A stretch of 64,000 nt of DNA, from positions 6,790,001 to 6,854,000 of the forward strand of contig NC_066592.1 of the NCBI RefSeq assembly GCF_905475345.1, given 5' to 3'. Numbering within the stretch: position 1 is the first letter of the stretch; every line of letters begins with the position of its first letter. The position numbers were made by a program, and so were the translations under genes. Positions 38,951 to 52,202 of the stretch are shown piece by piece. This DNA is from Vespula vulgaris (lineage: Eukaryota; Arthropoda; Insecta; Hymenoptera; Vespidae). The notes under the pieces are model-generated. The model searched no databases. It was not told where the DNA came from and saw nothing but the letters and a program-made list of their open reading frames with translations.

Positions 38951-39637
38951 ACGAAGATGCATTTCTCAACGACCAACGCGCTGAGTGATGTGAAAGCTTC
39001 GAAAAAGAGTGGAAATACCTTTCAATACTAACCGCCTCGGTTACGCGGGCGCAGATGCGAGATAATCGACCACTTCGAAATTAGTTTCGAAATCCTTCTT
39101 TTATTTCGGGACCGAGAAGGAAATTCGTTTTAACCAGCAAGATTCGAAACTTTGCGTGGGATCAGTGCAACAATGATCTCAACGAGAGATCTTCTTCTTC
39201 TTCTTCCTCTTCTTTGTTTCTTTGTTTCTTTTTGTTTTGTAAATATATATATTCTTTTATATCTCCTCATATTTCTTCCTCGTTTATCTATTCTCTCTTT
39301 TCCTTTTCTCCTTTCTTTTCTTTCGATCACCAAAGCTCGCGAAAGTGTTTTAAATCGATGAAAAAAGAAGAAAAAGGAAAGAGTGTTATTTGGAATATGA
39401 AGAGACAAGGTTGGAGATGTGGCTAATCACGTTTAAAAACGATTACCAATCTCTTTAGCAATGATCAAAGAGAGAGAGCTCGGTACGTCAAGTTCTTATT
39501 ATTTCCTAGCGTTCACATCAAAGGCATCAATTTTAATGTTCAACGAACGTCGCACATTGCACACGATATTATGCGGTAAGCTTGAGAAACGAGGCGAAAG
39601 GTATTCGCGAACTCACCTACACGTGTATATATAACAG

Positions 39638-39668
<31 letters not shown>

Positions 39669-39803
39669 CGTATGTAAGAGTATCGTCGAAAGAAAAGAGG
39701 CTTTTCCAACACTTTTTCTTCGAACTCGTTCAACGTGGGTACCCGCAGGCCGTTGATTTAGCTATTTGCTTCTTCCAACTTTCTCGTTAGATGCTCGTTC
39801 TCC

Positions 39804-39844
<41 letters not shown>

Positions 39845-40426
39845 TCTCAATCTCTCGTTTTGCTTCTTTTCGATCGTTTATCTCTTTCTTAAAGCATCCT
39901 GATTTCGTATCGTCGATGAAACGAAAAAACTTAACATCTTGATTTGTAACATTTAATTAACAATTAACAAAACGATCCCACCGTAAAAATTTCAATTTAC
40001 TTTTCGTCGCAGATTACTTCTCTCTCTCTCTCTTTCTCTCTTTCTTTTTTTCTTTCTCTTTTCGTCCTTCTCCTATTGGTAAAACGAAAGTAAAATAAAT
40101 AGAATTATTTTTACAATAACAATGTCATGCGTAGAACCACCGTCCGCCATACCATTCCGTTCTTTATACATATTTGATTCAGAATTATTATTTTTGTAAC
40201 GGGGCTACGAGCGGTTTGTTGCATACATACACCATCCGCGCTCGACTGTTCATTGTTACTAAACTTTACGTTTGGAATGCACCATCGCGATTCACGGAAA
40301 CCACATTTATTTGGGCCGACAGCGCGTATTAAATCGCTTTGTGATTCGCGAGCAAGCGGCTTTCGTTCGTTTTCCTGTGCAATCCCCACGCTTATGCGAT
40401 ATCAAAGAAGGTTACTTGCGTAAAAA

Positions 40427-40470
<44 letters not shown>

Positions 40471-41072
40471 ATAAAGGATGAATTAGAACATATTTACATG
40501 ATCGTAATGATATTATTGACGAAAAAGGAACTCTCAAATTATAAGAATTTTACAAAATTACTGAACGAAACTACTTGCGAAAGTATATTATGAAAATAAA
40601 TATATTATACAGTTTGCAAAAAAATGGAATTTTCGAACAAAGAAAAATTTTAACGATTATATCAAGATAGTATGATAATAATATCTACATACTAGAGGAG
40701 TACGTACTACGTCAGTAGTATAGAACGAATTTGATCAGACGTTCCTCCTTCAATTTTCTTTCCTCGATCATCATTGATCTCTCTTAACAAAGAACTCTTT
40801 ATCAAAGAAGATTTCGATGATATATTTTTATAAGTTGTAGCTTCTATAGTATCGATGTTTGTCAACCAACAAAGACAGACGGAAACATAGAAAAAGAGAG
40901 AAAGAGAGAAAGAGAAAAAAGAGAGAAACAAAGTCGAGTTATTTCACTCGTATTTATACTTCCGTTTAATGTGATTTTAGGACCGTATGCACGGTCACGA
41001 TCGGTCTGGACACTGTGATCGGTCTTCTGAAAACGTGCGTGCGCGTTGCCAGACGCACGCGCATCCAATAAG

Positions 41073-41106
41073 CGAGAGAGAGAGAGAGAGAGAGAAAGAG
41101 ACAGAC

Positions 41107-41130
<24 letters not shown>
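41073..41130. repeat. (GA)n microsatellite interrupted by ACAGACAG
   Basis: Two GA runs separated by a short ACAG repeat. Confidence 0.93.
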
Positions 41131-41139
<9 letters not shown>

Positions 41140-41470
41140 GATAGATAGAGATAGAGATACATAGGGATTCTCGTATAGCGTTAAAGGGAAACGGAGCAGG
41201 AGCATTGTTGGTTTTCCCGCTGGTGTTTGCAATAGCATAGCATTGTTGTGCGATGAATCCACCCTTCGACCGACCTACTCGACCACCCTTCTGTCCCTCT
41301 ACCTCTCCCTTCTATCCACCCACTCCCCCTATTTTCATCCCTCTCTACTAGCCCGTGGGAGATGCACACACGACGGTCATACGACGAGAGTATCTCATAT
41401 TAGCCGCTTAATTGTCTCTATTTGTCGTGGACCCAACAACGCCACGACGAAACCACCGTCACTAACCACC

Positions 41471-41545
41471 ATGCACCAGGACGATGACGATGATGCGCCA
41501 TTGAGGATTCCTAGGACTGACAATGAGCAGCTAGTTGATCCTCAC
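41471..41545 (+). CDS. Possible start exon of a nested plus-strand gene (speculative)
   Basis: An ATG in a strong insect context (AACCACCATGC) opens 25 codons beginning MHQDDDDDAPLRIPRT and continuing DNEQLVDPH, then meets GTTAGT, a possible donor in phase 0. If unspliced, the frame ends seven codons later at TAA (41567-41569). The peptide is acidic and unlike the surrounding repeat translations, resembling a cytoplasmic N-terminus. No downstream partner exon was found, the donor is not the best consensus, and I do not recognise the protein. It lies inside the A-B intron on the opposite strand. It may equally be chance. Confidence 0.22.
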
Positions 41546-41894
41546 GTTAGTCAATGGTGTTGTTGTTAAAGGATAGAGGAAAGATCTCTCGGGATAAGTT
41601 TCTTTCGTCGCTCTTTTGGAACTCTCTTGTTTAATAATAAAATGTTTGTTCTTAATCTGTTTCGCTTTTGAAAAGTTGTATATATCTTTATAAAATTCAT
41701 TTTTTAAACGTTTTGAATTTCGATGATTTAACTTCGTAGGTAATATTTTCTTCGTGACAAGAGATTAAAGTTTAGGGTTGGTTAATTTCGAAGGACGGAA
41801 GGATTTTAAACGAGTGAAAAAGTCCGATGGTCTACTAGCGAAGTAACACATGGAATAAAAGAGTTAAAGAGAAAGCCACGATGACAGAGAGATA

Positions 41895-41902
<8 letters not shown>

Positions 41903-41950
<48 letters not shown>
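41903..41950. repeat. (GA)n microsatellite
   Basis: About 23 GA units. Confidence 0.95.
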
Positions 41951-41952
<2 letters not shown>

Positions 41953-41989
41953 TTGTGAAGTTAGTTACACCAGAAATGTATTGATTGAG

Positions 41990-42090
41990 TGATTTGTAAT
42001 TGTGATTTGTGATCTGTATTCCGTGTTCCATGTTCTGTGTTTCCTTTTTGTGTTCTGTGTACTGTGTTCTGTGTTCTGTGTGCCGTGTAT
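41990..42090. repeat. Degenerate GTGTTCT heptamer minisatellite
   Basis: Repeated GTGTTCT-like units with variants (GTGATTT, GTGTACT, GTGTGCC), best preserved at 42050-42080. Confidence 0.85.
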
Positions 42091-42586
42091 ACGGATAGCG
42101 CGATGTTAGCATGCTTTCTACGGATTCTACATAGAACCGATTTCGAAATCCGACCGCGGAAAAAAATGTTATTTCGTAAATTCCAACGATTCTCTATCTT
42201 CCGACTCACGGTTGGTATATATTAAGCAGAAAATTTTTGTACATTCCCAAACGATCGTAATCCAGACAACAGAAGAAGCTTTTATTTTACAAATTCGAAT
42301 CATAGAAATCTCACGAAATACCTGATTTTAATAAATTAGTAAAAGTATTGCTTCGATAAAAAAAAAAAAAAATACGAAAAGGTTCTTTCCAAACATTCGT
42401 CTATCGTGTTTGACGATGGACAGAGGAATATAAAAATACGTAATGACGTTCGATCGGTGATAATCAATTCTTTAAATGATAAGAGATTGTGCTAATTTAA
42501 TTGGCTCCTTTTTTTTCCTATTTTTTCAATCGTTTTTTCTTTTCTCTTTTTCTTTCTCCCTCTCTCGTTTCCTCTCTCTTTCTCTC

Positions 42587-42630
<44 letters not shown>

Positions 42631-42929
42631 TCAGTACACCGTACATTTTTAGTTAATATCGTGAGTGTTATTGGAGCGTGGAAATTCAACGAAGTGCTTT
42701 TCCAAGAGAGTATTTTTCGAATGCGATGGCTTCAATCGAAATTGACAAAATGAAAAAATAAAAAGAAGTAAAAAAATAAAAAAAAAAGAAGAAAATGAAA
42801 TAAAAAAAAAAAGGAAAAAACTAAAAACAAGAAAAAAAGCACACCCTTTTAACTCTTATCAATAATATAAAACGATTTATATATGTACGTATATAACTTG
42901 CACGGAAAGAGACAGAGAGATAGAGAGAC

Positions 42930-42970
<41 letters not shown>

Positions 42971-43733
42971 ATTGCCACGATGTTTATCAATTTTATTTCG
43001 ACGCTTAATTGGCGCAATTCCGTCCGGATATCGCAATATTTTTATGAAATCACTGCTTTATTTATTACAAGTGCTTAATCGAAACGGTCTGCGAACGAGC
43101 CAGAGTAATCTCGTTATGATCAATTTGCAACTCGCGAGCACGTTGTCCTCGATGGAATGGAGTGGGACATAATATGCGATAAAGAAAAGAGAAAAGAGAA
43201 ATAAAGTAATAGAAAAAGAGAGAGAGAGAGAGACAGACAGAGAGAGAGAAAGAGAAGTAAAATAAGAGAGAAAAAAGTAAGAGAGATATAAGCTTTCACT
43301 TGTCGATCAATCGTTCGTTCGTTTTTTCATTCGTTCGTTAATTCGTTCGTTCGAGATCGATCGATCTATCCCGGAAAAGAGAAAGAAGAGTTTTGAGATA
43401 AGCAAGAATTGATATTGTCACAAAGAACACGTTAACTTTCGATTTAACGTCGGTTTTAATGTTCGATTTAAATGGACTCAAGTTTGATACCGTCGACTTT
43501 GATCTTCCAGCGCTATGTCAAAAGGACCGTGATGATCCAATTAATTTTGCGACTCGTCCTTTCGTCCAATGAGATTGATAAAATCGTTTCTCGTTCCTCC
43601 TCTCTTTAAATTCGTTCCTCGTTGCAACTTGTATATTCGTTCTAACGAAGAGACCGTATTCTCTATTAAATTCTTCGTCGTTGAAACTATATATATATAT
43701 ATATATACATATATATGTATATACAGTCTCTTT

Positions 43734-43737
<4 letters not shown>

Positions 43738-43777
<40 letters not shown>
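43738..43777. repeat. (TC)n microsatellite
   Basis: About 19 CT units, next to a (TA)n tract at 43689-43720. Confidence 0.94.
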
Positions 43778-43781
<4 letters not shown>

Positions 43782-46320
43782 CTTTGATTTTTCATTTTAG
43801 GTCTTGTCTTTTCGGCATCGCGCCGCAAGCGAGAATCAACATTTTAATTGTGTCTCGTTTGTATACCCGTCAGAAAAGGATAAGGCGATGGAAAAGAGGA
43901 GATAATCGGTTCTCACGAAGAGACGCGAACTTATTTCCTTCAAAATTGATCACGTCGGAACGTCGGAGATAGCTTGATGCGCATTATATGCATATTGTGT
44001 TTCCATCGAAAAACTGATAAAAGCGTTAATCTTCTACGATACGAATTACGAATCACGATTTTATTAATTTGTGTCTTCGAAGATTTGTAATAAAAACAAA
44101 AAAAGAAAATATTCAGTAGCGTTAATATCATAGTTATACTACGTACAAACTTATGCGTATCAAATCATAGCGTATGAATTTCGTGTTAAAGCGTATGCGA
44201 ACAAAAGAAAATAAGAAAAAAGATAAAAAGAGAGCTGCTGCAAGTTACGAATTAACGAGATATATTGCACATGTATGTATATATCTATTTGATATATCTT
44301 ATAACGATATATATATCTATCACGAATTAATATTATAGTATATACTTGTGTCTACGTAAGTGTGTGCATGCGTAAGTGCATGTGTATTCGTGAAAAAGAA
44401 ATATCGGTAATGATATTACGAGCGACGACGACTTCATCTCCGTTCGACCGTCGATAGCGCAGCGCCGTTTATTAAATTTAATTAATACACATCCGAACGA
44501 TCATAAGCCGTTAAACGGCTATGAAATAGAGAGAAGTCCCGGATTATCGGAACAGCTGTTAACTTAAATTACAAACGTCCAAATGCCGATTAATCGAAAT
44601 CGTACGTATACCTGGATATATCTATAACTAAGTGAACGTCGATTTACCTTTTACAATTTACAAACGTATTTGCTAATGCACATATCCGACCACAATTTTT
44701 CTATAACATCGTCGATCGAAAGAAGAAATATTAATAAAATAAAATAAAACAATGATTAAAGAAAAAAAAAAATAAGTAAAAAATAAAAAAAAGAAAAAAG
44801 ACCAGAAGAGAAAGGAAACTTAACGATTCTATCAACGTTTTCGTTGGTAGACATTCCGTGGTTTCGATATTTTCTCTTTCTCGTCCTTGTTCCCGACTGA
44901 AATGCGTTCTTTCCTTATTTAACGTTTTAGCAAAACAAGCACGAGTCCAGGAGGATTGTGGTTAATTAATCCGAGCGAATTGTAACTCGACTGATGTAGC
45001 CGGATAAGAGAAAGAGATGAAACGTACGACGAAGAGAAAGAGATGGAGAAAGATAATGTATGTCTGTGTATATAATATATACATACATAATATATATACA
45101 TATATATAAATATATGTACATACATATATGTACATACACGTGCTACACGTATATATATATGCATATACGAATACACGTAAAAACATATGTACGTACGTAA
45201 CATACATATCTCATCCTACTAATTAATACAACTTTGCCGCGTACGAGATTACACGTGCGTCGTATATGCATATACATACGTAGGTAACTACGTGTCTGGC
45301 TACTTTCGATTCGTCGTCGGAGAGAAGTACACCCGGTATACGTATAATAATGACGTACTACGTTAAAGCGAGTTGGTTAACATGTAATTACATAACGCGA
45401 GTCTTTGTTTTCATAGTTATGATCGCTGTCTGGCGTGTCGAGAGCATTTGTCCAACATGGTCGAACTACCGTTTAACTGCAAACATTAATTATATTGTTA
45501 GATAGAAAATTAGTTTCTATCATCGATCCCATTCCATATATATACACACACACATACACATGTATGTATATGTACATATACATATATATGTACATATTTA
45601 TACGTATTAGATATTATATAAAATATATGTATACGTGTGTATATATATGTACGTTTGTGTTTCCATGCATATATATCGACAGTTGTCTGTAATTTTGCTT
45701 TTAGCATTTGAACAAATGGGCACCTTCCGCAACAATTGTTTCATCGTACCATCGAACGGCTCTAGTCTATGTGTTACTGTAATATTCATACGCTTAAATT
45801 CAATTTCAATTCAAACGATCGCGTATCCATGATTGCTATGTATTGCTTTTTTCTCTCCATCGCGTAGACTCGGCCCCACGCATATTCTCGTACATACACG
45901 TACATTCTCTACCTCCTCACCCTCACCTCCCACCCTTTTAGAATTAACGTGATTATACGAAGAATTCGATTTTCAAATGTTTCTCGTATAACAAAATATT
46001 ATTGCATTCCATTGTAATTATTATTTAATTCTGTTAATAATTCATTAAGATTCGTACGTGTTTTTCATTGTGGTGGATTGATCTCGATTATAGAAAAAAA
46101 TATAAAAAAAAAGAAAAAAACAGAAATAAAAGTAAAGAAAAGAAAGAAAGAAAAAAGAAGAAAAAAAGGACAAAAAAAGTTGTAGAGAAAAATCACGTAC
46201 GAGTTTATTTCGATATCGTAATACGCCGTTCTTTGAGTTCATTGACCTCTTTGAAATTCATCGAATCAAATTGGCACACAGACCTATATAAATTCGTAGA
46301 AAAAAGTAAAAATGGTCGTC

Positions 46321-46322
46321 GA

Positions 46323-46366
<44 letters not shown>

Positions 46367-46380
46367 AAAAAAGAAAGAAA
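46321..46380. repeat. (GAAA)n microsatellite
   Basis: About 14 GAAA units. Confidence 0.95.
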
Positions 46381-46578
46381 TGAAACCTGTTCCATTCTTT
46401 TTTTTTTCTTCTTTTCCTTTTTTCCTCTTCTTTCTTTTTTTTTCATGCTCTAGAGTGGCTTACATTGATTCCCGGAAATAGACTGACATACTGACCTATA
46501 TATAATTTTGTAGAAAATCGAGCTCGAGATTTTACATAGAACAGTCCTCCCTATTCTCCCTATCGTTTCGATGACGTT

Positions 46579-46583
<5 letters not shown>

Positions 46584-46631
<48 letters not shown>
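46584..46631. repeat. (TA)n microsatellite
   Basis: About 23 TA units followed by short (AC)n. Confidence 0.96.
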
Positions 46632-46638
<7 letters not shown>

Positions 46639-47233
46639 TAAACACGTACACACATATATATACACACATTTGAGAAACAAATCGAATTTATTTCGCGAAT
46701 AACTTTTGAACGAATAATTTTAGAGAAACATAAACAAAAAGTTATTTCAAAGGGTAGAATTAACTCTATACATTGCACAAGATATACAACATATTAATAA
46801 ATTTACCCAACAGTGCATACAAAACGCGATCATTGTCGAAATTTCCATTGACAAGTACTTTTTATATCATATACGATTTAATCAATTTCACTGGAGAAAG
46901 AATTCGGTCCAAAAAATAAAAAGAAAAGAAAACAAAAAAAAATAATATTAAAATAACATTTATTAATCGATTATTCCATTAGACTTCCATCAATAGTTAC
47001 TTTCGGTCTCTTAATATATATTTCAGAATTATATATTTGCATTGAAAAAAAAAAAAAAAAAAGAAATGTTACGTTTATCTCATTTTTTTTTTTTTTTACC
47101 AAAAACGAAAAAATAATTTATATATTTTATAGGATGAAACAATTCGAATGAAATGATTTATATACGTATATACATATATAAAAAGATAAAGTGTATAGAC
47201 ATATCCAAACGTTTCGTCCGAGTCTCTCTCCCT

Positions 47234-47267
<34 letters not shown>

Positions 47268-48144
47268 TTATCTATCTCTCTAGATACAGTCTTGGCCTTA
47301 TCCTTGATATTTGAGATAGACCGGGAAGATGAGGACAAGGAGCAAATGCTTCTACAAAAGACGATGCTATCGCGGACTACGCGAGACTGACACGTAACAT
47401 CTGTCAATGTCAGCCGTAAACCGAGCACTCGCTTCAGCGTCAGCTGTGTTGATGTTTAACAGGTATTACCCTGGTGTATCCATTGATATGCTAAATCCCG
47501 CGTAACCGCGCCGCATAAATTCGCTTACACGTGTACACGGCTATTAATATCGCGTTCGCCTCCTTAGCACAACACAACACAACTATCATCATATCGAATA
47601 CGCGCGTTCCTCTGTGGTTCCTGCGAAAATTATGATCGAACACTACCTAAACTCTCGTTAACTATTTTCCTCTCGACAATTTAAATGAACGATCTCTTCT
47701 TTTCTCGTTTTACTTACGCCGACATAATGTAATCACTTATTATAGATCTACCATTCGGAAAAATTGAAATCATTTCGTTCGTCGTATCGACACGCTGTTT
47801 ATTATTAATATATTATTTTTACAAAAAATATTTCTTGTATCTTTTCGTTCGTAACAAGAGTGCTTGATAAATGAGAGAGTCAAAGTTAGAGAAAGATTTT
47901 TTTTTTTCTGAATTAATTATCATTATTCGTCGACTTTTACGTACATTTTTCTATTTTTCTTTCGCGAACGAACGTGCAGAGAGATTCGCGTATCGTAAGA
48001 GTGTATTTAGTAAAAAATTTTCATTAGCACACCGACGAGATAATAAAATTCTGATGGAAGGTAGACGAACGTAGAATATCTATATCACGAGAGTTGAGAA
48101 TTATCGGTTACACAGTTGGCCTAGATTTTGCTCTAATTTTCTCT

Positions 48145-48195
<51 letters not shown>

Positions 48196-48914
48196 TCTTG
48201 CTCGTTCGTTCGTTCGATCCGTTCGATCCATCGAAGCGACCATAAACTCTTTACTTCGTGCGTTAAGTACGTTAAACGTTCGCGGAATTTAAAGAATTTC
48301 CACCTCTAGGCGTCAAGCTCTACTTACGTGCTAAGATCTTCATCGTATGTACGTGATACGAGTAAAGTATGTCGACCTAGACTTGTAATTTCCTAAGGAC
48401 GATGATGTTAATGAAATAATACGAGTACATAGAAGAAGAAGAAGAAGAAGAGGAGGAGAAAAAAAGAGGAGATGCAATTTCTCAAGAGACGAAGATCAGT
48501 AAAACGAGAAATTCTTCTCAGGTTTGTCTTGCGAATCGACATTTTTTTCGAAGAAAAATAGAAAAAGAAATAGAGAGAGAGGGTGTATATATATGTGTAT
48601 ATGTATGTGTATATATATATATATATATATATAGTGTCAAGTTTTACCAACCGAAAGGAAGACTTTCACCGAGGATCGAGTTTCTATCCTCAAAGAAAAA
48701 TAATTAACGTTATAACTCAAAAGGATTGCGATGGTATAAGCTTCTTGGGTTAGTCAAGCGATAGTTGTATCGGTTTTATATCTTGATGGATTACAGCGAT
48801 CAATGAAAGGTTGATCAGTTGGCTGATTGATTAGATAAGTTTCTGTGGAGCGGTTAAGAGTGAGAGAGAAATAGATAGGTGGATAGATGGATAGATAGGT
48901 ACCTAAATAGAAAG

Positions 48915-48916
<2 letters not shown>

Positions 48917-48953
<37 letters not shown>
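48917..48953. repeat. (AT)n microsatellite followed by (GA)n
   Basis: About 18 AT units, then about eight GA units to 48971. Confidence 0.94.
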
Positions 48954-48956
<3 letters not shown>

Positions 48957-49588
48957 AGAGAGAGAGAGAGAGCTTCGGTTCCTTCGGTCCAAGAGATCCT
49001 TTTCACCCTCTTTTCCTTTACCCTTCGAACTAACCCTCGTCCATCCAAGTACCATTATTTCCTCGTCTTTGGTTACTTTCGCTTGTTCCAACATCTCTTT
49101 CTCTCTCTTTTTATTCCCGCCATAGTGTAGCCTACATTTGAAGGAAGAGTTCAACGTTTAAAGTGTTTTTTTTTCCCTTCTTTTTTCTTCTTTTCTTCCA
49201 GCACCCCGGAGAACGGAAACTCTCGCGTTTATCTTCGATCTATGTTAAGTGCAAAAATAGAAAGACGGAAAGAAAGAGAAAGAGAGAGAAAGAAGAGAAA
49301 GAAATTTGTCAATGACTCTCTTTCGAAAGAAAGAAAAGAAAAGAAGAAAGAAAGAAAAAATAAATTAATCTCCGGGTCAATAAAAGTAAACATGTCGGAT
49401 GATCGAGATCATCGTAGACGATCGTACCGGTTTCTTTTTATTTTCTTTTTTCTTTCTTCCTTTTCTTCCTGAAGAAAAGAAAAAAAAGAAAATAGAGAAA
49501 AAGAGAAGTAGATAAGAATTTTCTTTTCTTCATCTCAAATGCTCGTTTCCGATAACTACAAAGTTTATCCCCTCCTCCCTTAACACAC

Positions 49589-49591
<3 letters not shown>

Positions 49592-49629
<38 letters not shown>
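49592..49629. repeat. (CT)n microsatellite
   Basis: About 19 CT units; inverted relative to the GA run at 49849-49888. Confidence 0.94.
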
Positions 49630-49631
<2 letters not shown>

Positions 49632-49845
49632 TCTCTTTCTCTTGTATATACAACGGAGCACGCCAAGTCGAAACTGCAAAATGCACGTCCTGAATGCAAT
49701 TACACACAATGGAACAATGACGTGGAAGACAACAAGAGGGAATGGAGAGGAGGTAGAGGAGGTGGAATAGGAGGAATGAGAAAGAGAGCGAGCGAAATAG
49801 GACACCGTTTGGATGGAGGAGTAGAGGAAGGAAAGAGAGGGAGGG

Positions 49846-49848
<3 letters not shown>

Positions 49849-49891
<43 letters not shown>

Positions 49892-49897
49892 GTATGA

Positions 49898-49931
<34 letters not shown>

Positions 49932-49978
49932 AGGTATAGGTATGGGTACGGGTACGGATTCGGGTTCGGGTTCGGGTG
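49849..49978. repeat. (GA)n plus (GGGTAT)n hexanucleotide array
   Basis: About 20 GA units to 49888, then about 15 hexamers that shift in order from GGGTAT through GGTATA to GGGTAC and GGGTTC. Conceptual frames give Gly-Tyr and Pro-Ile repeats. Confidence 0.95.
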
Positions 49979-51346
49979 GTATAGGATATGGTAGAGTGAG
50001 AGGAGAAGAGGGTGGGATTGTGGTGGGTGGGGTGAGTGGATAGGAGATATACGACGTGTATGGATAGCTGTAGGTTTCTACGGAGGCTCCTCTCGACGAA
50101 TTATACGCGCTCGCGCGGAGAGACAAAAGGGGAATGGAAGAACAGACGGAAAGCTATTTATTGCGGGCGTCGTGGCGTCCTTGCTCGCAAGAAACTATGA
50201 AGTTATAGACAATCGAGAACCGCGACAGAACGAGACTGACTGCGTGAAAGGATAGAGTAATGGTGAAGATGTCGTCGACTAAATGAGAGAAAGAGAAAGA
50301 GATGGAGAAAGAGGAAGAAAGGGGATGAGTATCTTTTATATATATATATATATATTTCTCTACCTCCTTCTCTCTCATACCCTAATCCTCTCTGCTCTTC
50401 TTCCACTGCAAAATAATTTCCAACGAGTTATGCATACCGAGGAATAAACTTCTCCTCCAATTCGAATCCAATCAGAGAATACTCTGTCTCCGAGAGAATC
50501 TAGCAGGTACTTGTTCAGATCCTCTCTTTTTCTCTCGTTTTCTCTCGTTCTCTCTTTCTCTCCCTCTCTCTCTCTCTCTTTTGATCCTCCTTTTTTTATT
50601 TCTCCCTCCCGTTCCTTCTCTTTTTTCCTCTCTCCACACACGTGTAACAGAAATCCTACTCCGTCGGTCGGATATTATTCATATTCCGGCGACGCATGGG
50701 CTCGTCACTCCGGACGCAAAGGCAATATAACTTTTTTCCTCCTCCGGCTCGCATTCTCCTTCCATTTCTATCTCGATCTACTCCCTTTCTATCTCTCTTT
50801 CCATATCTCTTCCCCTTTTTTTCGTTATCTCGTCTCGATCGCGGTCTATAAAAAAAAAAAGAGAGAAAAAAATAGAAAAAAAATAAAAAAAAATGTATAT
50901 ATATATATAATAATAATAATAATAACAACGAAAAGGAAATGAAAGAAAGAAAAAAAGGTCTGTCTAGAATGAGTTAAAAAAAAAAAAAGGAGTATTATAT
51001 ACAAAGAGAGGATATAAAAAAGGAATAGAAAAAAAAATTATCGATTAGACGCGCCGTATTCTAAACGATAATTAGTAAAATATCCTTTGTTGTAATACTA
51101 TTACCATATAACATAGAATATAACGGGGATGTTATCAGCGATTCGAATATTCCTCATTCGTTTACATATAACAAGAATAATAACAAGAAAGGTAATAGAG
51201 CCGTTAGAAGTATGAACATTTCTATTGGCATAATTGCAGAATTCAAAAGTCGCTGTGGGAATTCTGGATAATGTACGATCGTATGTGTAGAAATGTATCG
51301 AATCGCACACAAACATAAAGGGATACAAATATCTTCTTTATATAGA

Positions 51347-51357
<11 letters not shown>

Positions 51358-51383
<26 letters not shown>
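51358..51383. repeat. (TA)n microsatellite
   Basis: About 13 TA units. Confidence 0.93.
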
Positions 51384-51386
<3 letters not shown>

Positions 51387-51779
51387 TATTCATGTGCATA
51401 TACATATATACACATGAATAGTTTTATATATCGATACCACGATAAACGCCGTAATTAAAGCGGTGCCCGTAGTTTGTTCGAAATTTAATAAAGGCAGAAC
51501 GTAGCGTGGCGTAGCTTATATTTCATTGATTTTAACAATGAATATCGTCCGTTCAGCAGATCTATCGTATCTTTATGATCTTTCGAGAATATATTTGCGA
51601 GTACGTATTTACGATTGCGAAACGAACGCAGGCCGTTTTAACGAATAAATCCTATCGGGAATAGACGATATTCTACATAAATAATAGACGGAAGTTCGTC
51701 CTCTATTTCTCTCTTTCCATTTATTCTATGGCATATTGCAATAAATTAAATAATGATAATAACAATAACAACAACAAAA

Positions 51780-51783
<4 letters not shown>

Positions 51784-51817
<34 letters not shown>
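51784..51817. repeat. (AAT)n microsatellite
   Basis: About 11 AAT triplets. Confidence 0.94.
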
Positions 51818-51818
<1 letters not shown>

Positions 51819-52157
51819 GCAATTAATAAAAAAGTAGAACAAAGTGAGAGGTTTAAAAAAAAAAGAGAGAAGAAAAAAGAAGAACCATCGTTGGTACTAA
51901 TCGGCCAGTAAAATAGGAAAGAGAAAAAAAAAAGAAAAAAAAAGAAAGAAAAGAGGAAGAAAAAAGAGCAGTAAAAATAATAGACGAAAGGATTCTTAAT
52001 TATTCCTTCGAGCGTCTTCTTCTTGGTCTCTCGAGTCGAATGAACGAATCTTAATGGCAGCTGGTACCTTCGTCCTCGATCGTACTATTTAGCGGATTCG
52101 ACATCGTCGATTTCCCTCCTCTTTCTCTTTCTCTTTCTTTTTCTCTTTCTCTTTCGT

Positions 52158-52202
52158 CGTCTTCTTCTTCTTCTTCTTCTTCTTCTTCTTCTTCTTCTTC
52201 TC
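52158..52202. repeat. (CTT)n triplet array
   Basis: About 15 CTT triplets. Confidence 0.95.

Noticed and set aside
41243..41470. Upstream in-frame extension of the possible nested start exon
   Set aside because: It begins in low-complexity proline/serine-type sequence without coding character; the ATG at 41471 has the better start context.
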